A DNA stretch of 64,000 nt from Pusillibacter faecalis (GCF_018408705.1 NZ_AP023420.1:1426001-1490000), one strand, 5' to 3'. Shown: positions 9,550 through 18,566, counted from the first letter of the stretch. The notes: generated by a model not told the origin, from the sequence alone. Translations and numbers: made by a program.

Positions 9550-11463
9550 ATGAAAGACGGTTTTATTTCCGTGGCCTGTGGAAGCCCGGACCTGCGTCTG
9601 GCGGACTGTCACTATAACGCTGAGCAGACCTTTACCATAATGCGCGCCGCAGAGAAGGCCGGGGTCAAGGTGCTGGTGTTGCCGGAGCTGGGGCTGACCG
9701 GTTATACCTGTGGGGACCTGTTCTTCCAGGAGACGCTGCTCCGGGGCGCGGAGGAGGCCCTGGCCACCGTGCTGGAGGCTACCCGGAATCTGGAAGTGGT
9801 GACTGCGGTGGGTTTACCGGTGCGGGTAAATAACAAATTGTATAATTGCGCGGCAGTTATACAAAAAGGTGAGATTTTAGGTCTGGTTCCCAAGACCCAT
9901 CTGCCCAACTACGGCGAATTTTACGAAAAGCGCCAGTTTGCCCCCGCGCCGGAGGAGGATGACTACATCGCTTTGTGCGGTCAGGAAGCAGTTCCCTTTG
10001 GAGCGGGACAGATCTTTCCCTGTGAAAATCTGCCGGAGCTGACGCTGGGATTTGAAATCTGTGAGGATCTCTGGGCGCCGGAGCCTCCCTCCGTCCGCAT
10101 GGCAAAGGCGGGCGCCACCGTCATCGGAAATCTATCCGCCAGCAATGAGGTGATCGGTAAGGACGCCTATCGCCGCCAGCTGGTGACGGCCCAGAGCGCA
10201 AGGCTCCTGTGCGGCTATCTCTACGCCAGCTCCGGCGAGGGAGAGTCCACTTCCGACACGGTGTTCGGCGCCCACCAGCTGATTGGGGAGCATGGCGCGC
10301 TTTTGGGTGAAAAGCGGTTTGAACACGGACTTTTGATCTCCGAGATCGACGTGCAAAAGCTCCGCTGTGAGCGCCGCCGGACCCAGGTGTTTTCTGAGAT
10401 TGTGGAGCGGAAGAATTACAAAGGCTTTACGCTGACCGTCTCCGACACGAAGCTCACCCGGTATGTGGCCCCCATGCCCTTTGTCCCGGAGGGGAAGGAG
10501 GACCGGGACGAGCGGTGCCGGGAGATTCTTCTCATCGCCTCCCTGGGCTTAAAGCAGAGGCTGCGGCACACCGGGGCCAAGACCGCTGTGGTGGGGCTCT
10601 CCGGCGGACTGGACTCCACGCTGGCGGTGCTGGTGACGGGCCTTGCCATGAAAATGCTGGACCGGCCCATGACGGACATCATTGCCGTCACGATGCCCTG
10701 CTTTGGCACCACGGACCGGACCAGGAACAATGCCGTGATCCTGGCGGAGCGGATGGGGGCGGTGCTGAAAACCGTGGATATCTCCGCCAGCGTCCGCAGC
10801 CACTTTAAGGACATCGGCCACGATATGGACGATCACTCCGTCACCTTTGAAAACGCCCAGGCCCGGGAGCGGACCCAGGTGCTGATGGATATCGCCAACC
10901 GCAGCGGCGGACTTGTCATCGGCACGGGAGACTTGAGCGAACTGGCCCTGGGCTGGTGCACGTATAACGGCGACCATATGAGCATGTACGCGGTCAACTG
11001 CTCCATTCCCAAGACCCTGGTGCGGTATCTGGTGGGTTACTTGGCCAGGGACAACGCGGAGAAGGATGAAGCCCTCCACGACGTGCTGGAGGATATCCTG
11101 GCAACACCGGTCTCCCCCGAGCTGTTGCCCGCCGTACAGGGCCAGATCAGCCAGCGGACGGAGGATTTGGTAGGCCCCTACGAGCTGCATGATTTCTTTT
11201 TGTACTATATGCTTCGTTGGGGCTTCTCCCCCGGAAAGATCTACCGGCTGGCGCTGTATGCCCTGGGCCGGCAGTACAGCCGGGAGGTCATTTTGAAATG
11301 GCTGAAGGTGTTCTATCGCCGCTTTTTCTCTCAGCAGTTTAAGCGCAGCTGTGTCCCCGATGGGCCGAAGGTCGGCACCGTGGCCCTCTCCCCCCGCGGC
11401 GACTGGCGGATGCCGAGCGACGCAAGCTGGACGCTATGGCAGGCGGAACTGGAGAAGCTGTAA
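9550..11463 (+). CDS. nadE: glutamine-dependent NAD+ synthetase
   Basis: A 637-residue two-domain enzyme that amidates deamido-NAD with ammonia drawn from glutamine. The N-terminal nitrilase-type glutaminase has its triad Glu in VLPELGLTG (near residue 45), Lys in VPKTHLPNYG (near 115) and Cys in EICEDLWAP (near 172). The C-terminal synthetase has the P-loop LSGGLDST near residue 351 and the later GTGDLSELALGW. The start at 9550 is set by AAAGGAGGT eight bases before; an upstream in-frame TTG lies in the promoter. It appears to be monocistronic. Confidence 0.97.
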   Translation: MKDGFISVACGSPDLRLADCHYNAEQTFTIMRAAEKAGVKVLVLPELGLTGYTCGDLFFQETLLRGAEEALATVLEATRNLEVVTAVGLPVRVNNKLYNCAAVIQKGEILGLVPKTHLPNYGEFYEKRQFAPAPEEDDYIALCGQEAVPFGAGQIFPCENLPELTLGFEICEDLWAPEPPSVRMAKAGATVIGNLSASNEVIGKDAYRRQLVTAQSARLLCGYLYASSGEGESTSDTVFGAHQLIGEHGALLGEKRFEHGLLISEIDVQKLRCERRRTQVFSEIVERKNYKGFTLTVSDTKLTRYVAPMPFVPEGKEDRDERCREILLIASLGLKQRLRHTGAKTAVVGLSGGLDSTLAVLVTGLAMKMLDRPMTDIIAVTMPCFGTTDRTRNNAVILAERMGAVLKTVDISASVRSHFKDIGHDMDDHSVTFENAQARERTQVLMDIANRSGGLVIGTGDLSELALGWCTYNGDHMSMYAVNCSIPKTLVRYLVGYLARDNAEKDEALHDVLEDILATPVSPELLPAVQGQISQRTEDLVGPYELHDFFLYYMLRWGFSPGKIYRLALYALGRQYSREVILKWLKVFYRRFFSQQFKRSCVPDGPKVGTVALSPRGDWRMPSDASWTLWQAELEKL

Positions 11464-11646
11464 TCACCAATTTGTGAGGAGCCAGTCGCCCTGTTTGATG
11501 GTGACAGTGGAAGGATGCAGGAGAGCATGTCTCTTTCTTAATATTGGGAAACAGTGGGTTTCGCCATTTCACAATGCGTGGATGGAAGCAAAAAAATTTG
11601 GCAAAGCAAATAGAGAAATCAATTTGAAGTTGTGGAGGGGATCACG

Positions 11647-11844
11647 ATGGATGGTATCTGGCTTGTTGTTTTGCTTGTGCTTGGTTTCTCTATGCTGTTT
11701 AAGCCAGAAGTTCTTTGGAAGATCGAGAATATTTTTTCTGTAAAAAACGGAGAACCAACGGATTTATATTTAGCTCTGATGAGAATTGGCGGAATTTTTT
11801 TCATCGGGGCTTCTATGATCGTATTCATTGTCAGTATCATATAA
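11647..11844 (+). CDS. small membrane protein, DUF6199-like
   Basis: A 65-residue protein with two hydrophobic helices (about 4-18 and 46-65) separated by a polar loop containing FKPEVLWKIE and GEPTDLYLALMRIGG. That arrangement resembles the DUF6199 family of unknown function; the match is from memory. A GGAGGGG site precedes the ATG at 11647. The gene is visibly more A+T rich than its neighbours, which may indicate transfer. Confidence 0.6.
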   Translation: MDGIWLVVLLVLGFSMLFKPEVLWKIENIFSVKNGEPTDLYLALMRIGGIFFIGASMIVFIVSII

Positions 11845-11883
11845 AGTCTGAAACTTTTAGTTGATGGAGCAATTGCTCTTTGT

Positions 11884-11923
11884 CAGGAACCTCCTTTCGT
11901 AGAAGAACGAAAGGAGGTTCCTG
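11884..11923. terminator. long perfect hairpin before the marR promoter
   Basis: A 17-bp perfect stem (11884-11900 with 11907-11923) and six-base loop, with no good T-tract. It may end transcription of the small membrane gene. Its right arm contains AAAGGAGG, a perfect ribosome-site sequence that the stem would bury. Confidence 0.5.
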
Positions 11924-11958
11924 ATATTCTGAAGCACGACAAAAGGTAAATTCTTCTC

Positions 11959-11987
11959 TTGACAGTAATCCGAAATCGTACTATACT
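11959..11987 (+). promoter_or_regulatory. marR-MATE operon promoter
   Basis: Consensus-like TTGACA, 17 bases, TATACT, followed 50 bases later by the marR start. Confidence 0.85.
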
Positions 11988-12022
11988 GCTCCTTGTGACT
12001 CATACAGTCCGAAATTGTACTA
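11969..12022 (+). promoter_or_regulatory. two operator-like repeats in the marR promoter
   Basis: TCCGAAATCGTACTA (11969-11983) and TCCGAAATTGTACTA (12008-12022) match at 14 of 15 bases. The first fills the -35/-10 spacer, the second lies just after the transcription start. This is the expected place for autorepression by the MarR protein encoded next. Confidence 0.7.
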
Positions 12023-12037
12023 AAAGGAGTGGAGCTG

Positions 12038-12463
12038 ATGACCATCCGCCAACAGATGAAGCTGCTGTGCACCTGTCTTTGCCGGCAGGACGAACTCTAT
12101 GCCGCGGTGTCCAAACGGCATGGGCTGAGCTATCACACCGCCATGACTCTTTACGCGCTGGATCAGGATGAGGGATGCACGCAAAAGGAGATTGCCAAGA
12201 CCTGGCTGATTCCCAAGCAGACCGTCAACACGGTGGTCAAGGAGCTGGAACGGCAGGGATACGTATTCTTTCAAACAGGAAAAAAGGAAAAGCAGGTTCG
12301 CTTCACCGAGGCCGGCCGGGCGTTTGCCGGCCCATGCCTTCAGGAGCTCTATGAGATTGAGGACCGGGCCGTGGCCGCCATGGGGGAAGCCCGCTTCCGG
12401 GAAATGGTGGAGGCGAATCGAGCTTTTACAGAGGCCTTTGCCCGGGAGGTTCAGCATGGATAA
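12038..12463 (+). CDS. MarR-family transcriptional repressor
   Basis: A 141-residue winged-helix protein. The recognition region reads EIAKTWLIPKQTVNTVVKEL (about residues 55-74), followed by the wing VFFQTGKKEKQVRFTEAGR. The ATG at 12038 lies eight bases after AAGGAG; a GTG three codons upstream overlaps that site and is rejected. Its end overlaps the start of the MATE pump by eight bases, so the two are translationally coupled, and repeats in the promoter suggest autoregulation relieved by a pump substrate. Confidence 0.92.
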   Translation: MTIRQQMKLLCTCLCRQDELYAAVSKRHGLSYHTAMTLYALDQDEGCTQKEIAKTWLIPKQTVNTVVKELERQGYVFFQTGKKEKQVRFTEAGRAFAGPCLQELYEIEDRAVAAMGEARFREMVEANRAFTEAFAREVQHG

Positions 12464-13808
12464 CAAGCTGGCAAGAGAATTTCATACCGGCTCTTTGATT
12501 CGATTTGCGCTGCCCAACATCGTGATGATGGTGTTTATGTCCCTTTATACCATTGTGGACGGCATGTTTATCTCCCGTCTGGTGGGGACGCTGGCACTGT
12601 CCGCTGTCAATATGTCCTATCCCCTCAGCTCCTTGCAGCTGGCCCTTGGCATCATGCTGGGTACCGGCGGCAGCGCTGTGATCGCCCGGGAGATGGGCGA
12701 GGGAAAGGATGCCCTGGCAAGAGAGGATTTCTCCTGCATTGTCGCGGTGGCTCTTGGAACCGGCGTTGTATTTGCCCTGGCGGGAAATTTCTTTCTGGGT
12801 CCTATTCTCGAGTTGCTGGGGACCAGTGAGGTCCAGATGCCCTACACTGTGGAATACACCCGGATTCTCCTGTGGTTTGCCCCGGCCATGTTTTTGCAGA
12901 CGGTCTTTCAGGTGCTTTTCGTCACGGCTGGAAAGCCCACACTGGGCCTTGGAACCACCGTGGCGGGCGGAATCAGCAATGTGGTGCTGGACTATCTCTT
13001 CATGGCGCCCCTTCACAGCGGTGTGGCAGGCGCCGCCATCGCCACCGGCATCGGCTACTGCATTCCGGCGGCGGCGGGCCTCTGGTACTTCTGCCGGCCC
13101 AGGGACAGTGCCCTCTGGTTCACCCGCTTTCATCCCCGGCGGCGGATGCTGCTGCAAACCTGTGGAAACGGCTCTTCGGAAATGGTCAGCAATATTGCAA
13201 CTGCCATAACCACATTTCTCTTCAATATTCTATTTCTCCGCTTTTGGGGAGAGGACGGCGTTGCCTCCATCACAATTGCCATGTATTTTCAGTTCGTATT
13301 CACAGCGGTGTTCTTCGGCTTTTCCATGGGGGTGGCCCCGGTGATCAGCTATAAGTATGGAGCCCAGGATGCGGATCAACTGAAAAAAATTTTCCGCATT
13401 TGCCTCTGGTTCACGATTTTCTGCTCTGTGGGGGCCTACGCCCTCTCCAGGGTGGTGATTGCGCCCAGCCTGACGCTGTTTACGGACCCGGACAGCACCG
13501 TGTTTGCCATCACCATGGACGGCTTCCCCATTTATGCTGTCAGCTTCCTTCTGATGGGGATCAGCATCTTTGCCTCCGCGCTGTTCACGGCGCTTTCCAA
13601 CGGACTGGTGTCCGCCGTGATCTCCTTTGCCAGGACATTTTTGTTCCTGGTGGGGATGCTGATGCTGCTTCCGGAGCTCTGGGGAGAGACCGGCATCTGG
13701 CTGGCCGTGCCGGCAGCGGAGGGCCTGGGCGTGCTGGTGTCCGTGGGTTTCCTCCTCTGGGGGAGGCGGGTGTATCAATATGGGGCGTCCCGCTCTGAGA
13801 AAACCTGA
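12456..13808 (+). CDS. MATE-family multidrug efflux transporter
   Basis: A 450-residue integral membrane protein of the NorM/DinF-like MATE family with about twelve hydrophobic segments in two related halves. Family-like stretches include LPNIVMMVFMSLYTIVDGMF at the first helix, the second-half start FGFSMGVAPVISYKYGA, and the loop VTAGKPTLGLG. The start at 12456 follows GGGAGGT and overlaps marR; the open frame further upstream lies inside marR. It exports cationic or hydrophobic compounds driven by Na+ or H+; the substrate cannot be read from sequence. Confidence 0.93.
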   Translation: MDNKLAREFHTGSLIRFALPNIVMMVFMSLYTIVDGMFISRLVGTLALSAVNMSYPLSSLQLALGIMLGTGGSAVIAREMGEGKDALAREDFSCIVAVALGTGVVFALAGNFFLGPILELLGTSEVQMPYTVEYTRILLWFAPAMFLQTVFQVLFVTAGKPTLGLGTTVAGGISNVVLDYLFMAPLHSGVAGAAIATGIGYCIPAAAGLWYFCRPRDSALWFTRFHPRRRMLLQTCGNGSSEMVSNIATAITTFLFNILFLRFWGEDGVASITIAMYFQFVFTAVFFGFSMGVAPVISYKYGAQDADQLKKIFRICLWFTIFCSVGAYALSRVVIAPSLTLFTDPDSTVFAITMDGFPIYAVSFLLMGISIFASALFTALSNGLVSAVISFARTFLFLVGMLMLLPELWGETGIWLAVPAAEGLGVLVSVGFLLWGRRVYQYGASRSEKT

Positions 13809-13846
13809 GCGAAGGGCCGGCCCCTTTGACCCTTGGCGGGATGATT

Positions 13847-14878
13847 TTAAGCTGCCGCCTCTGGGAGCGCCCAGGGAGAAAGAGGGAGGTCTTCATAGGG
13901 GATGCTCAGGATATAGGCGTGCTCCTGGCTGGGCAGGACACCCTGGGGAAAGGAGACCTCTAGATGCTCCGGGAAAAAGACTAGATATTCCGGCCGGAAG
14001 GCGGTTGTCATCTCCCGGCGCAGCGTGGGCTCCGTCACCTTGGAACAGTTCAGCAGGGCTGTGATCAGCGCTTCTGGAGAGCAGGTGAACAGCTCCTGGG
14101 GTTCCAGGGCCTCCCCCGTCTTCCGGTCAAAGGCCGCTCCCAGGCGGAGCTCGGTGGCGGTATTGCCGTCCAAAGGCAGCGTGACCGAGGTCAGGAAGTA
14201 CATCACTTCTTGACTGGATGCGGTGGGATAAATGCTCTGCTCCAGCATGTGGGAGTCAAAATCCTCCGGACAGCCGGTATCCACATAGGCCCGGTAGGCC
14301 CGCTCCAGCTCCGCCTGCGTGTCGTAGAGCAGGCCCTGCTCCTGATAATAGGCCGATACCCGCTGCTGGGCGGCCTCAGGCAGGTCCGCATAGCCCTCCG
14401 CACCACCTACAAGAACGTTTTCCGGCCCGGAGGACCTCCGGACCGAAAGCAGCTCCGGGCCGTTGGGGAGGCGGTAGCTGGTGGAGAAGGGCGTCAGCCA
14501 AAGCTCCACCGGCGTGCCGTCGGCCAGGAGGGTATCCTCCAGATGGGCCTGGTCGATGGAGACCCATGGAACGGTGCAGGCCGGCATCTCCCGGCCGTCC
14601 ACCAGGGTTTTGTTCAGGCGTTCGCACTCAGCGGAGACGATCAGCTCCGGCAGCTCATAGGCAAGCAGTAGATCCTGAGAAACGCCGTCCAGGTGAGAAA
14701 AGAGCATGGTTTCCCCCGTAATCAGCAGGCCCCGCTCCTCATGGGCGTCCGTCTCAATGACCAGGGCGGTCAGGGTTCCGTCAGGACCGGTGATGACCTC
14801 TGTCACCTGACCGGAGAGGGATTGTGGCGAGCAGGCGGTGAGCAGCAGGAGAAGAAGCGGCAGCAAGAAGCGTTTCAT
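13847..14878 (-). CDS. lipoprotein with DUF3298-like C-terminus
   Basis: A 343-residue exported lipoprotein with a lipobox LLLTAC at residues 11-16 after a hydrophobic signal. The C-terminal 100 residues (AAFDRKTGEALEPQELF and later VSFPQG, LSIPYEDL) resemble the DUF3298 fold found in RsiV-type anti-sigma factors. No sigma factor lies nearby, so the role is unknown. It converges with the MATE gene. Confidence 0.7.
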   Translation of the reverse strand: MKRFLLPLLLLLLTACSPQSLSGQVTEVITGPDGTLTALVIETDAHEERGLLITGETMLFSHLDGVSQDLLLAYELPELIVSAECERLNKTLVDGREMPACTVPWVSIDQAHLEDTLLADGTPVELWLTPFSTSYRLPNGPELLSVRRSSGPENVLVGGAEGYADLPEAAQQRVSAYYQEQGLLYDTQAELERAYRAYVDTGCPEDFDSHMLEQSIYPTASSQEVMYFLTSVTLPLDGNTATELRLGAAFDRKTGEALEPQELFTCSPEALITALLNCSKVTEPTLRREMTTAFRPEYLVFFPEHLEVSFPQGVLPSQEHAYILSIPYEDLPLSPWALPEAAA

Positions 14879-14971
14879 AGGAGATCTCCTTTTGGATGGG
14901 TTCTATCCACAAGATAACACGAGAGTGTGGAAAATGCCAGCAGCTTCTTGGAAAAACCGGATCAAATCCAT

Positions 14972-15011
14972 GAAAAAAACCGCCCCGCCCAGAAATATTC
15001 CGGGCGGGGCG
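14972..15011 (-). terminator. terminator of the metal-export operon
   Basis: On the minus strand a perfect 10-bp stem CGCCCCGCCC/GGGCGGGGCG is followed by G and seven T residues: a textbook factor-independent terminator 15 bases after the ATPase stop. Confidence 0.92.
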
Positions 15012-15025
15012 TGGAACTTGCTCCG

Positions 15026-16981
15026 TCAGGAGCGGAACTCCTCAGTTTTCAGACACCGGGTTGCATTGAGAATGGCGATGAAGGCAACGCCCACGTCGGC
15101 AAAGACAGCCTCCCACATGGTAGCCAGATCAAAGGCGCCCAGGATCATCACCGCAAACTTCACAATCAGGGCAAACCAGATATTCTGGTGGGCGATCCGC
15201 AGCGTCTTGCGGGAAATCCGCATGGCGGTGGCGATTTTTGAGGGCTTGTCGTCCATGAGAACGATGTCGGCGGCCTCAATCGCGGCGTCGGAGCCCAGGG
15301 CTCCCATGGCGATGCCGATATCCGCCCGGGTCAGCACCGGCGCGTCGTTGATGCCGTCTCCCACAAAGGCGGTCTTTCCACCGGAGGAGGCCAGCAGCCG
15401 CTCCATCCACTCCACCTTGTCGGCGGGCAGCAGCTCGGCGTGGTATTCATCCACCCCCAGCTCCGCGGCCACGGCCTTGGCGGCGGCCTCTGTGTCGCCG
15501 GTGAGCATCACAGTCTTTTTCACGCCATTGGCCTTCAAATCCGCGATGGCGGCTTTGGCGTCCTCCTTGGGAAGGTCGGAGATGACAATGTGACCGGCGT
15601 AAGCGCCGTCCACTGCCACGTAGACGATGGTGCCTGGCAGCTCACAGGGGGCGGCGGAAACGCCCTGGCGCTCCATGAGGCGGCGGTTGCCCACGGCCAC
15701 ACGCCTGCCGTCCACCTGGGCCAGAACGCCGTGTCCGGCAATCTCCTCCACGCCGCTCACCCGGCCGGCGTCCAGCGAAGAGGTACAGGCCGCCTGCAGG
15801 GAGAGAGAAATGGGATGGTCCGAATACCGCTCCGCAAGAGCCGCGTCCTCCAGAAGCTGTTCCCGGGTAAAGCCGCTCTCCGGGTGTACGGCGGTGACGG
15901 TAAAGGTACCCCGGGTCAGCGTGCCGGTTTTGTCGAAGATCACGGTCTCCGTTTTGGCCAGGGCTTCGAGGTAGTTGCCGCCCTTGACCAGGATACCGCA
16001 CTTGCTGGCCCCGCCGATGCCGCCGAAAAAGCTCAGCGGAACAGAGATCACCAGCGCGCAGGGACAGGAGATGACCAGGAAAATCAAGGCCCGGTGGAGC
16101 CAGTTGGACCAAGTGGTTCCCAGGAGAAAGGCGGGCTGGGATGCGGCGGGCGTCAGCGCCAGGGCCAGGGTGGGGATCAGAAACAGCGCCAGGGCCGCGA
16201 TCACCACGCAAGGGGTGTAGTACCGGGCAAAGCGGGTGATGAAGTTCTCGCTGGTGGACTTCTTCTCGCTGGCGTTTTCCACCAGGTCCAGAATCTTCGA
16301 GACTGTGGACTCCCCGCTCTCCCGGGTGACTTTCACCCGGAGAAGGCCCGTCTGGTTGACGCAGCCGCTGATGACCGCGTCGCCGGGGACTACATCCCGG
16401 GGAACGGATTCGCCGGTGAGGGCGGCAGTGTCCAGGGCGGAGGTACCCTCCACCACCACGCCGTCCAGGGGCACCCGCTGGCCGGGCTTGATCACCACAA
16501 TGGAGCCCACGGACACCTCCTCCGGGTCCACCTCCTGGATCTCGCCGTTCTCCCCTTCCAGGTTGGCGGTGTCGGGCCGGATATCCATGAGAGCGGCAAT
16601 AGACTGCCGGGACTTGCCCACGGCGTAGTCCTGGAACAGCTCTCCCACCTGGTAGAAGAGCATCACGAAGACCGCCTCCGCGTATTCCCCGGTGCCGAAG
16701 GCCCCCACTGTGGCAAGAGCCATCAGGAAATTCTCGTCAAAGACCTGGCCGTTGGCAATGTTGCGCAGGGACCGGGCCAGCACATCCCATCCGATGATGA
16801 GATAGGGCACGAGATAGAGAAGCCAGGGGGCCAGGGAAAACATCGTGCCGTTTTGGGCGGCAGGGCTGCTGATCAGCGGAAGGTGGATGGGCAGACGGAT
16901 CTCTGGCAGCAGCTTCACCACCACCAGCAGCACCGCCGCGGCCAGAATCCGGGTCAGCATCTTTTTTTGCTTCTTGCTCAT
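15026..16981 (-). CDS. cadA: heavy-metal-translocating P1B-type ATPase (Cd/Zn type)
   Basis: A 651-residue metal-exporting ATPase. The motifs in order are TGES (near residue 192), the metal-binding ISCPCALVISVPL (near 305), phosphorylation site DKTGTLTRGT (near 349), the HP dipeptide in YSDHPIS, and GDGINDAPVL (near 542). The sequence around the CPC motif and at the last helices fits the Cd/Zn/Co group better than copper pumps. The usual N-terminal HMA domain is missing and is supplied by the separate small gene upstream. The start at 16981 has GGGAGG eight bases before. Confidence 0.93.
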   Translation of the reverse strand: MSKKQKKMLTRILAAAVLLVVVKLLPEIRLPIHLPLISSPAAQNGTMFSLAPWLLYLVPYLIIGWDVLARSLRNIANGQVFDENFLMALATVGAFGTGEYAEAVFVMLFYQVGELFQDYAVGKSRQSIAALMDIRPDTANLEGENGEIQEVDPEEVSVGSIVVIKPGQRVPLDGVVVEGTSALDTAALTGESVPRDVVPGDAVISGCVNQTGLLRVKVTRESGESTVSKILDLVENASEKKSTSENFITRFARYYTPCVVIAALALFLIPTLALALTPAASQPAFLLGTTWSNWLHRALIFLVISCPCALVISVPLSFFGGIGGASKCGILVKGGNYLEALAKTETVIFDKTGTLTRGTFTVTAVHPESGFTREQLLEDAALAERYSDHPISLSLQAACTSSLDAGRVSGVEEIAGHGVLAQVDGRRVAVGNRRLMERQGVSAAPCELPGTIVYVAVDGAYAGHIVISDLPKEDAKAAIADLKANGVKKTVMLTGDTEAAAKAVAAELGVDEYHAELLPADKVEWMERLLASSGGKTAFVGDGINDAPVLTRADIGIAMGALGSDAAIEAADIVLMDDKPSKIATAMRISRKTLRIAHQNIWFALIVKFAVMILGAFDLATMWEAVFADVGVAFIAILNATRCLKTEEFRS

Positions 16982-17371
16982 GGAGATTCCTCCCAATTAC
17001 AGGTTTTTGAAGGACCGCCAGTCCCGCCGGAAGACGGCCGGGAAGGATGGTCCGCTGGACAAGCGGCCGATGAAGGCTCTCAAAAAAGCGGGGGCCCGGC
17101 AGAAGGCCGTCCACACCCCGTCAAAGCCTTCATCACGCTTGAGAAGGCAGGTTCCTCTGAGAAAAGGAAGATGGCCGATGCGGAAGCGGCCTTTTTTCAA
17201 GCCCGTTTCTGCATAGCCGAGAGAGGGTCCGTGGATGTTCTCCCCCCGCAGAAGGCGCGGCGGACAGGAAGTGCTTTCCGGTTTCCGCCGCGCGCTCCAA
17301 GCACCTGCCGCCTGAGGGGATGCGGGACCTCCTGTCTGGCCGCGCCAGACCCTACAGGCCGGATATCGGCC
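16982..17371. other. gap inside the metal-export operon
   Basis: About 390 bases between the HMA gene and the ATPase. A short stem GGCCG/CGGCC followed by six T residues (about 17175-17205) points to the plus strand and has no gene to serve there. A 67-codon minus-strand frame (16997-17200) has no ribosome site. I see no convincing gene. Confidence 0.4.
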
Positions 17372-17590
17372 TTACAGGTGGATGACGCAGTCCGGCTCCA
17401 CCTTCTTGCAAACTGCCACCACTTCCCGCATGATGCCGTCGAAGCGGGCGTCATCGGCGTCGATGCTCAGTTTCTGACTGAGGAAGTTGACGCTGGCGCT
17501 GTGAACGCCGTCAATTTTCCGAATGGCGTCCTCCATTTTTGCAGCGCAGTGGGCACAGTCCAGGTCCGAGAGATGAAAACGCTTTTTCAT
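17372..17590 (-). CDS. HMA-domain metal-binding protein
   Basis: A 72-residue stand-alone heavy-metal-associated domain. The metal-binding CxxC motif is in DLDCAHCAAKME (residues 9-20), followed by VNFLSQKLSID. The ATG at 17590 follows AAAGGAG; the longer open frame upstream lies over the repressor gene. Located between the ArsR regulator and the ATPase that lacks an HMA domain, it probably delivers metal to the pump or acts as its detached N-terminus. Confidence 0.92.
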   Translation of the reverse strand: MKKRFHLSDLDCAHCAAKMEDAIRKIDGVHSASVNFLSQKLSIDADDARFDGIMREVVAVCKKVEPDCVIHL

Positions 17591-17640
17591 AAAAAACAAC
17601 TCCTTTTTGATGTTGGTGGATGAATTCCCGCTTGGGATAC

Positions 17641-18003
17641 TTATTCCAGCACGTGCTCCAGCCCCTGGTCGATGATGGTTTTCACATGGTCGTCCGCCAG
17701 GGCGTAAAAAACGGTCTTCCCCTCCCGCCGGGCCTTGACCAGCCGGGCATTTTTCAGTGCCCGCAGCTGGTGGGAGATGGCGGACTGGGTCATTCCCAGC
17801 AGCTCCGCAATATCGCACACGCACATCTCCGACTCAAACAGAACATAGAGAATGCGCACCCGGGTGGAATCTCCGAAGATGCGGAACAGCTCTGTCAGGT
17901 CATACAGGGTATCCTCGTCCGGAATAGCCCGCTGGACACGGCTCAGGATGTCCTGATGGGGGCAGGTGTCGTCGCAGCACTCCACCGTATAACGGTCTTC
18001 CAT
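17641..18003 (-). CDS. cadC: ArsR/CadC-family metal-responsive repressor
   Basis: A 120-residue winged-helix repressor. The ELCVCD-like motif is present as EMCVCDIAELLGMTQSAISH and the wing reads ARREGKTVFYALAD; the C-terminal helix has the DDHVKTIIDQGLEH pattern typical of SmtB/CadC sensors. N-terminal Cys residues (VECCDDTCPH) could form the CadC alpha3N metal site. AAAGGAG precedes the ATG. It heads the operon and an SmtB-like operator covers its promoter, so it should repress until Cd, Zn or Pb binds. Confidence 0.92.
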   Translation of the reverse strand: MEDRYTVECCDDTCPHQDILSRVQRAIPDEDTLYDLTELFRIFGDSTRVRILYVLFESEMCVCDIAELLGMTQSAISHQLRALKNARLVKARREGKTVFYALADDHVKTIIDQGLEHVLE

Positions 18004-18023
18004 ATCAGCACTCCTTTCAACAA

Positions 18024-18039
18024 ATGAATGATTGTTCAT
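18024..18039 (-). promoter_or_regulatory. SmtB/CadC-type operator
   Basis: ATGAA-TGATTG-TTCAT, a perfect 5-6-5 inverted repeat close to the classic SmtB operator half-sites. It lies at the predicted transcription start of the repressor gene. Confidence 0.75.
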
Positions 18040-18045
18040 ATGTTC

Positions 18046-18073
18046 ATTATACGAAATAAAATCCATTTGTCAA
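18046..18073 (-). promoter_or_regulatory. metal-export operon promoter
   Basis: On the minus strand TTGACA, 16 bases, TATAAT, both hexamers perfect. The operator follows immediately. Confidence 0.88.
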
Positions 18074-18152
18074 CCCCCCATTGAGAAAAAACTCTGGAAA
18101 AAAGGAATGCTCCATGGTAAACTGATTCCAATTGAATCAAAGGAGACCAGAG

Positions 18153-18566
18153 ATGAACGAGTTGGAAGAAACCATGCGGGAGCGGCTCAAAAAGAATCAA
18201 TTCATGAGCTACAACCATATTGAGCTGGAGCATGTGGAACCGGATTACGCGGTTTTCCGCCTGGACATCCGGCCGGAGAGCAGAAATATCTTTGGAATGG
18301 TCCATGGCGGCGCGCTGTATACCATGGCGGATAATGCCGCGGGCAGCGCGGCTCACACAGATGGACGCAATTATGTCACCCAGAACGGGTCCCTGCACTT
18401 CCTCCGCAACCAGACGGAGGGAACGGTCCGGGCCACCGGACGGGTCCGGCACCGGGGCAGGTCCACAGTTTTAGTATCTGTGGATATTACAGGCCAGGAT
18501 CAGCGTCTGCTGGCCACCGGGGAATTTTCCTTTTTCTGCGTAGAGCGATCAGGAAAGTCCTCCTAA
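18153..18566 (+). CDS. PaaI-like hotdog thioesterase
   Basis: A 137-residue single hotdog-fold protein. The diagnostic segment FGMVHGGALYTMADNAAGSA (about residues 49-68) carries the HGG motif of the PaaI/YdiI acyl-CoA thioesterase family. The ATG at 18153 lies seven bases after AAAGGAGA. It stands alone between divergent and convergent neighbours, so the acyl-CoA substrate cannot be inferred. Confidence 0.9.
   Translation: MNELEETMRERLKKNQFMSYNHIELEHVEPDYAVFRLDIRPESRNIFGMVHGGALYTMADNAAGSAAHTDGRNYVTQNGSLHFLRNQTEGTVRATGRVRHRGRSTVLVSVDITGQDQRLLATGEFSFFCVERSGKSS

Noticed and set aside
16997..17200. 67-codon minus-strand frame in the metal operon gap
   Set aside because: TTG start without a ribosome site and no recognisable family.
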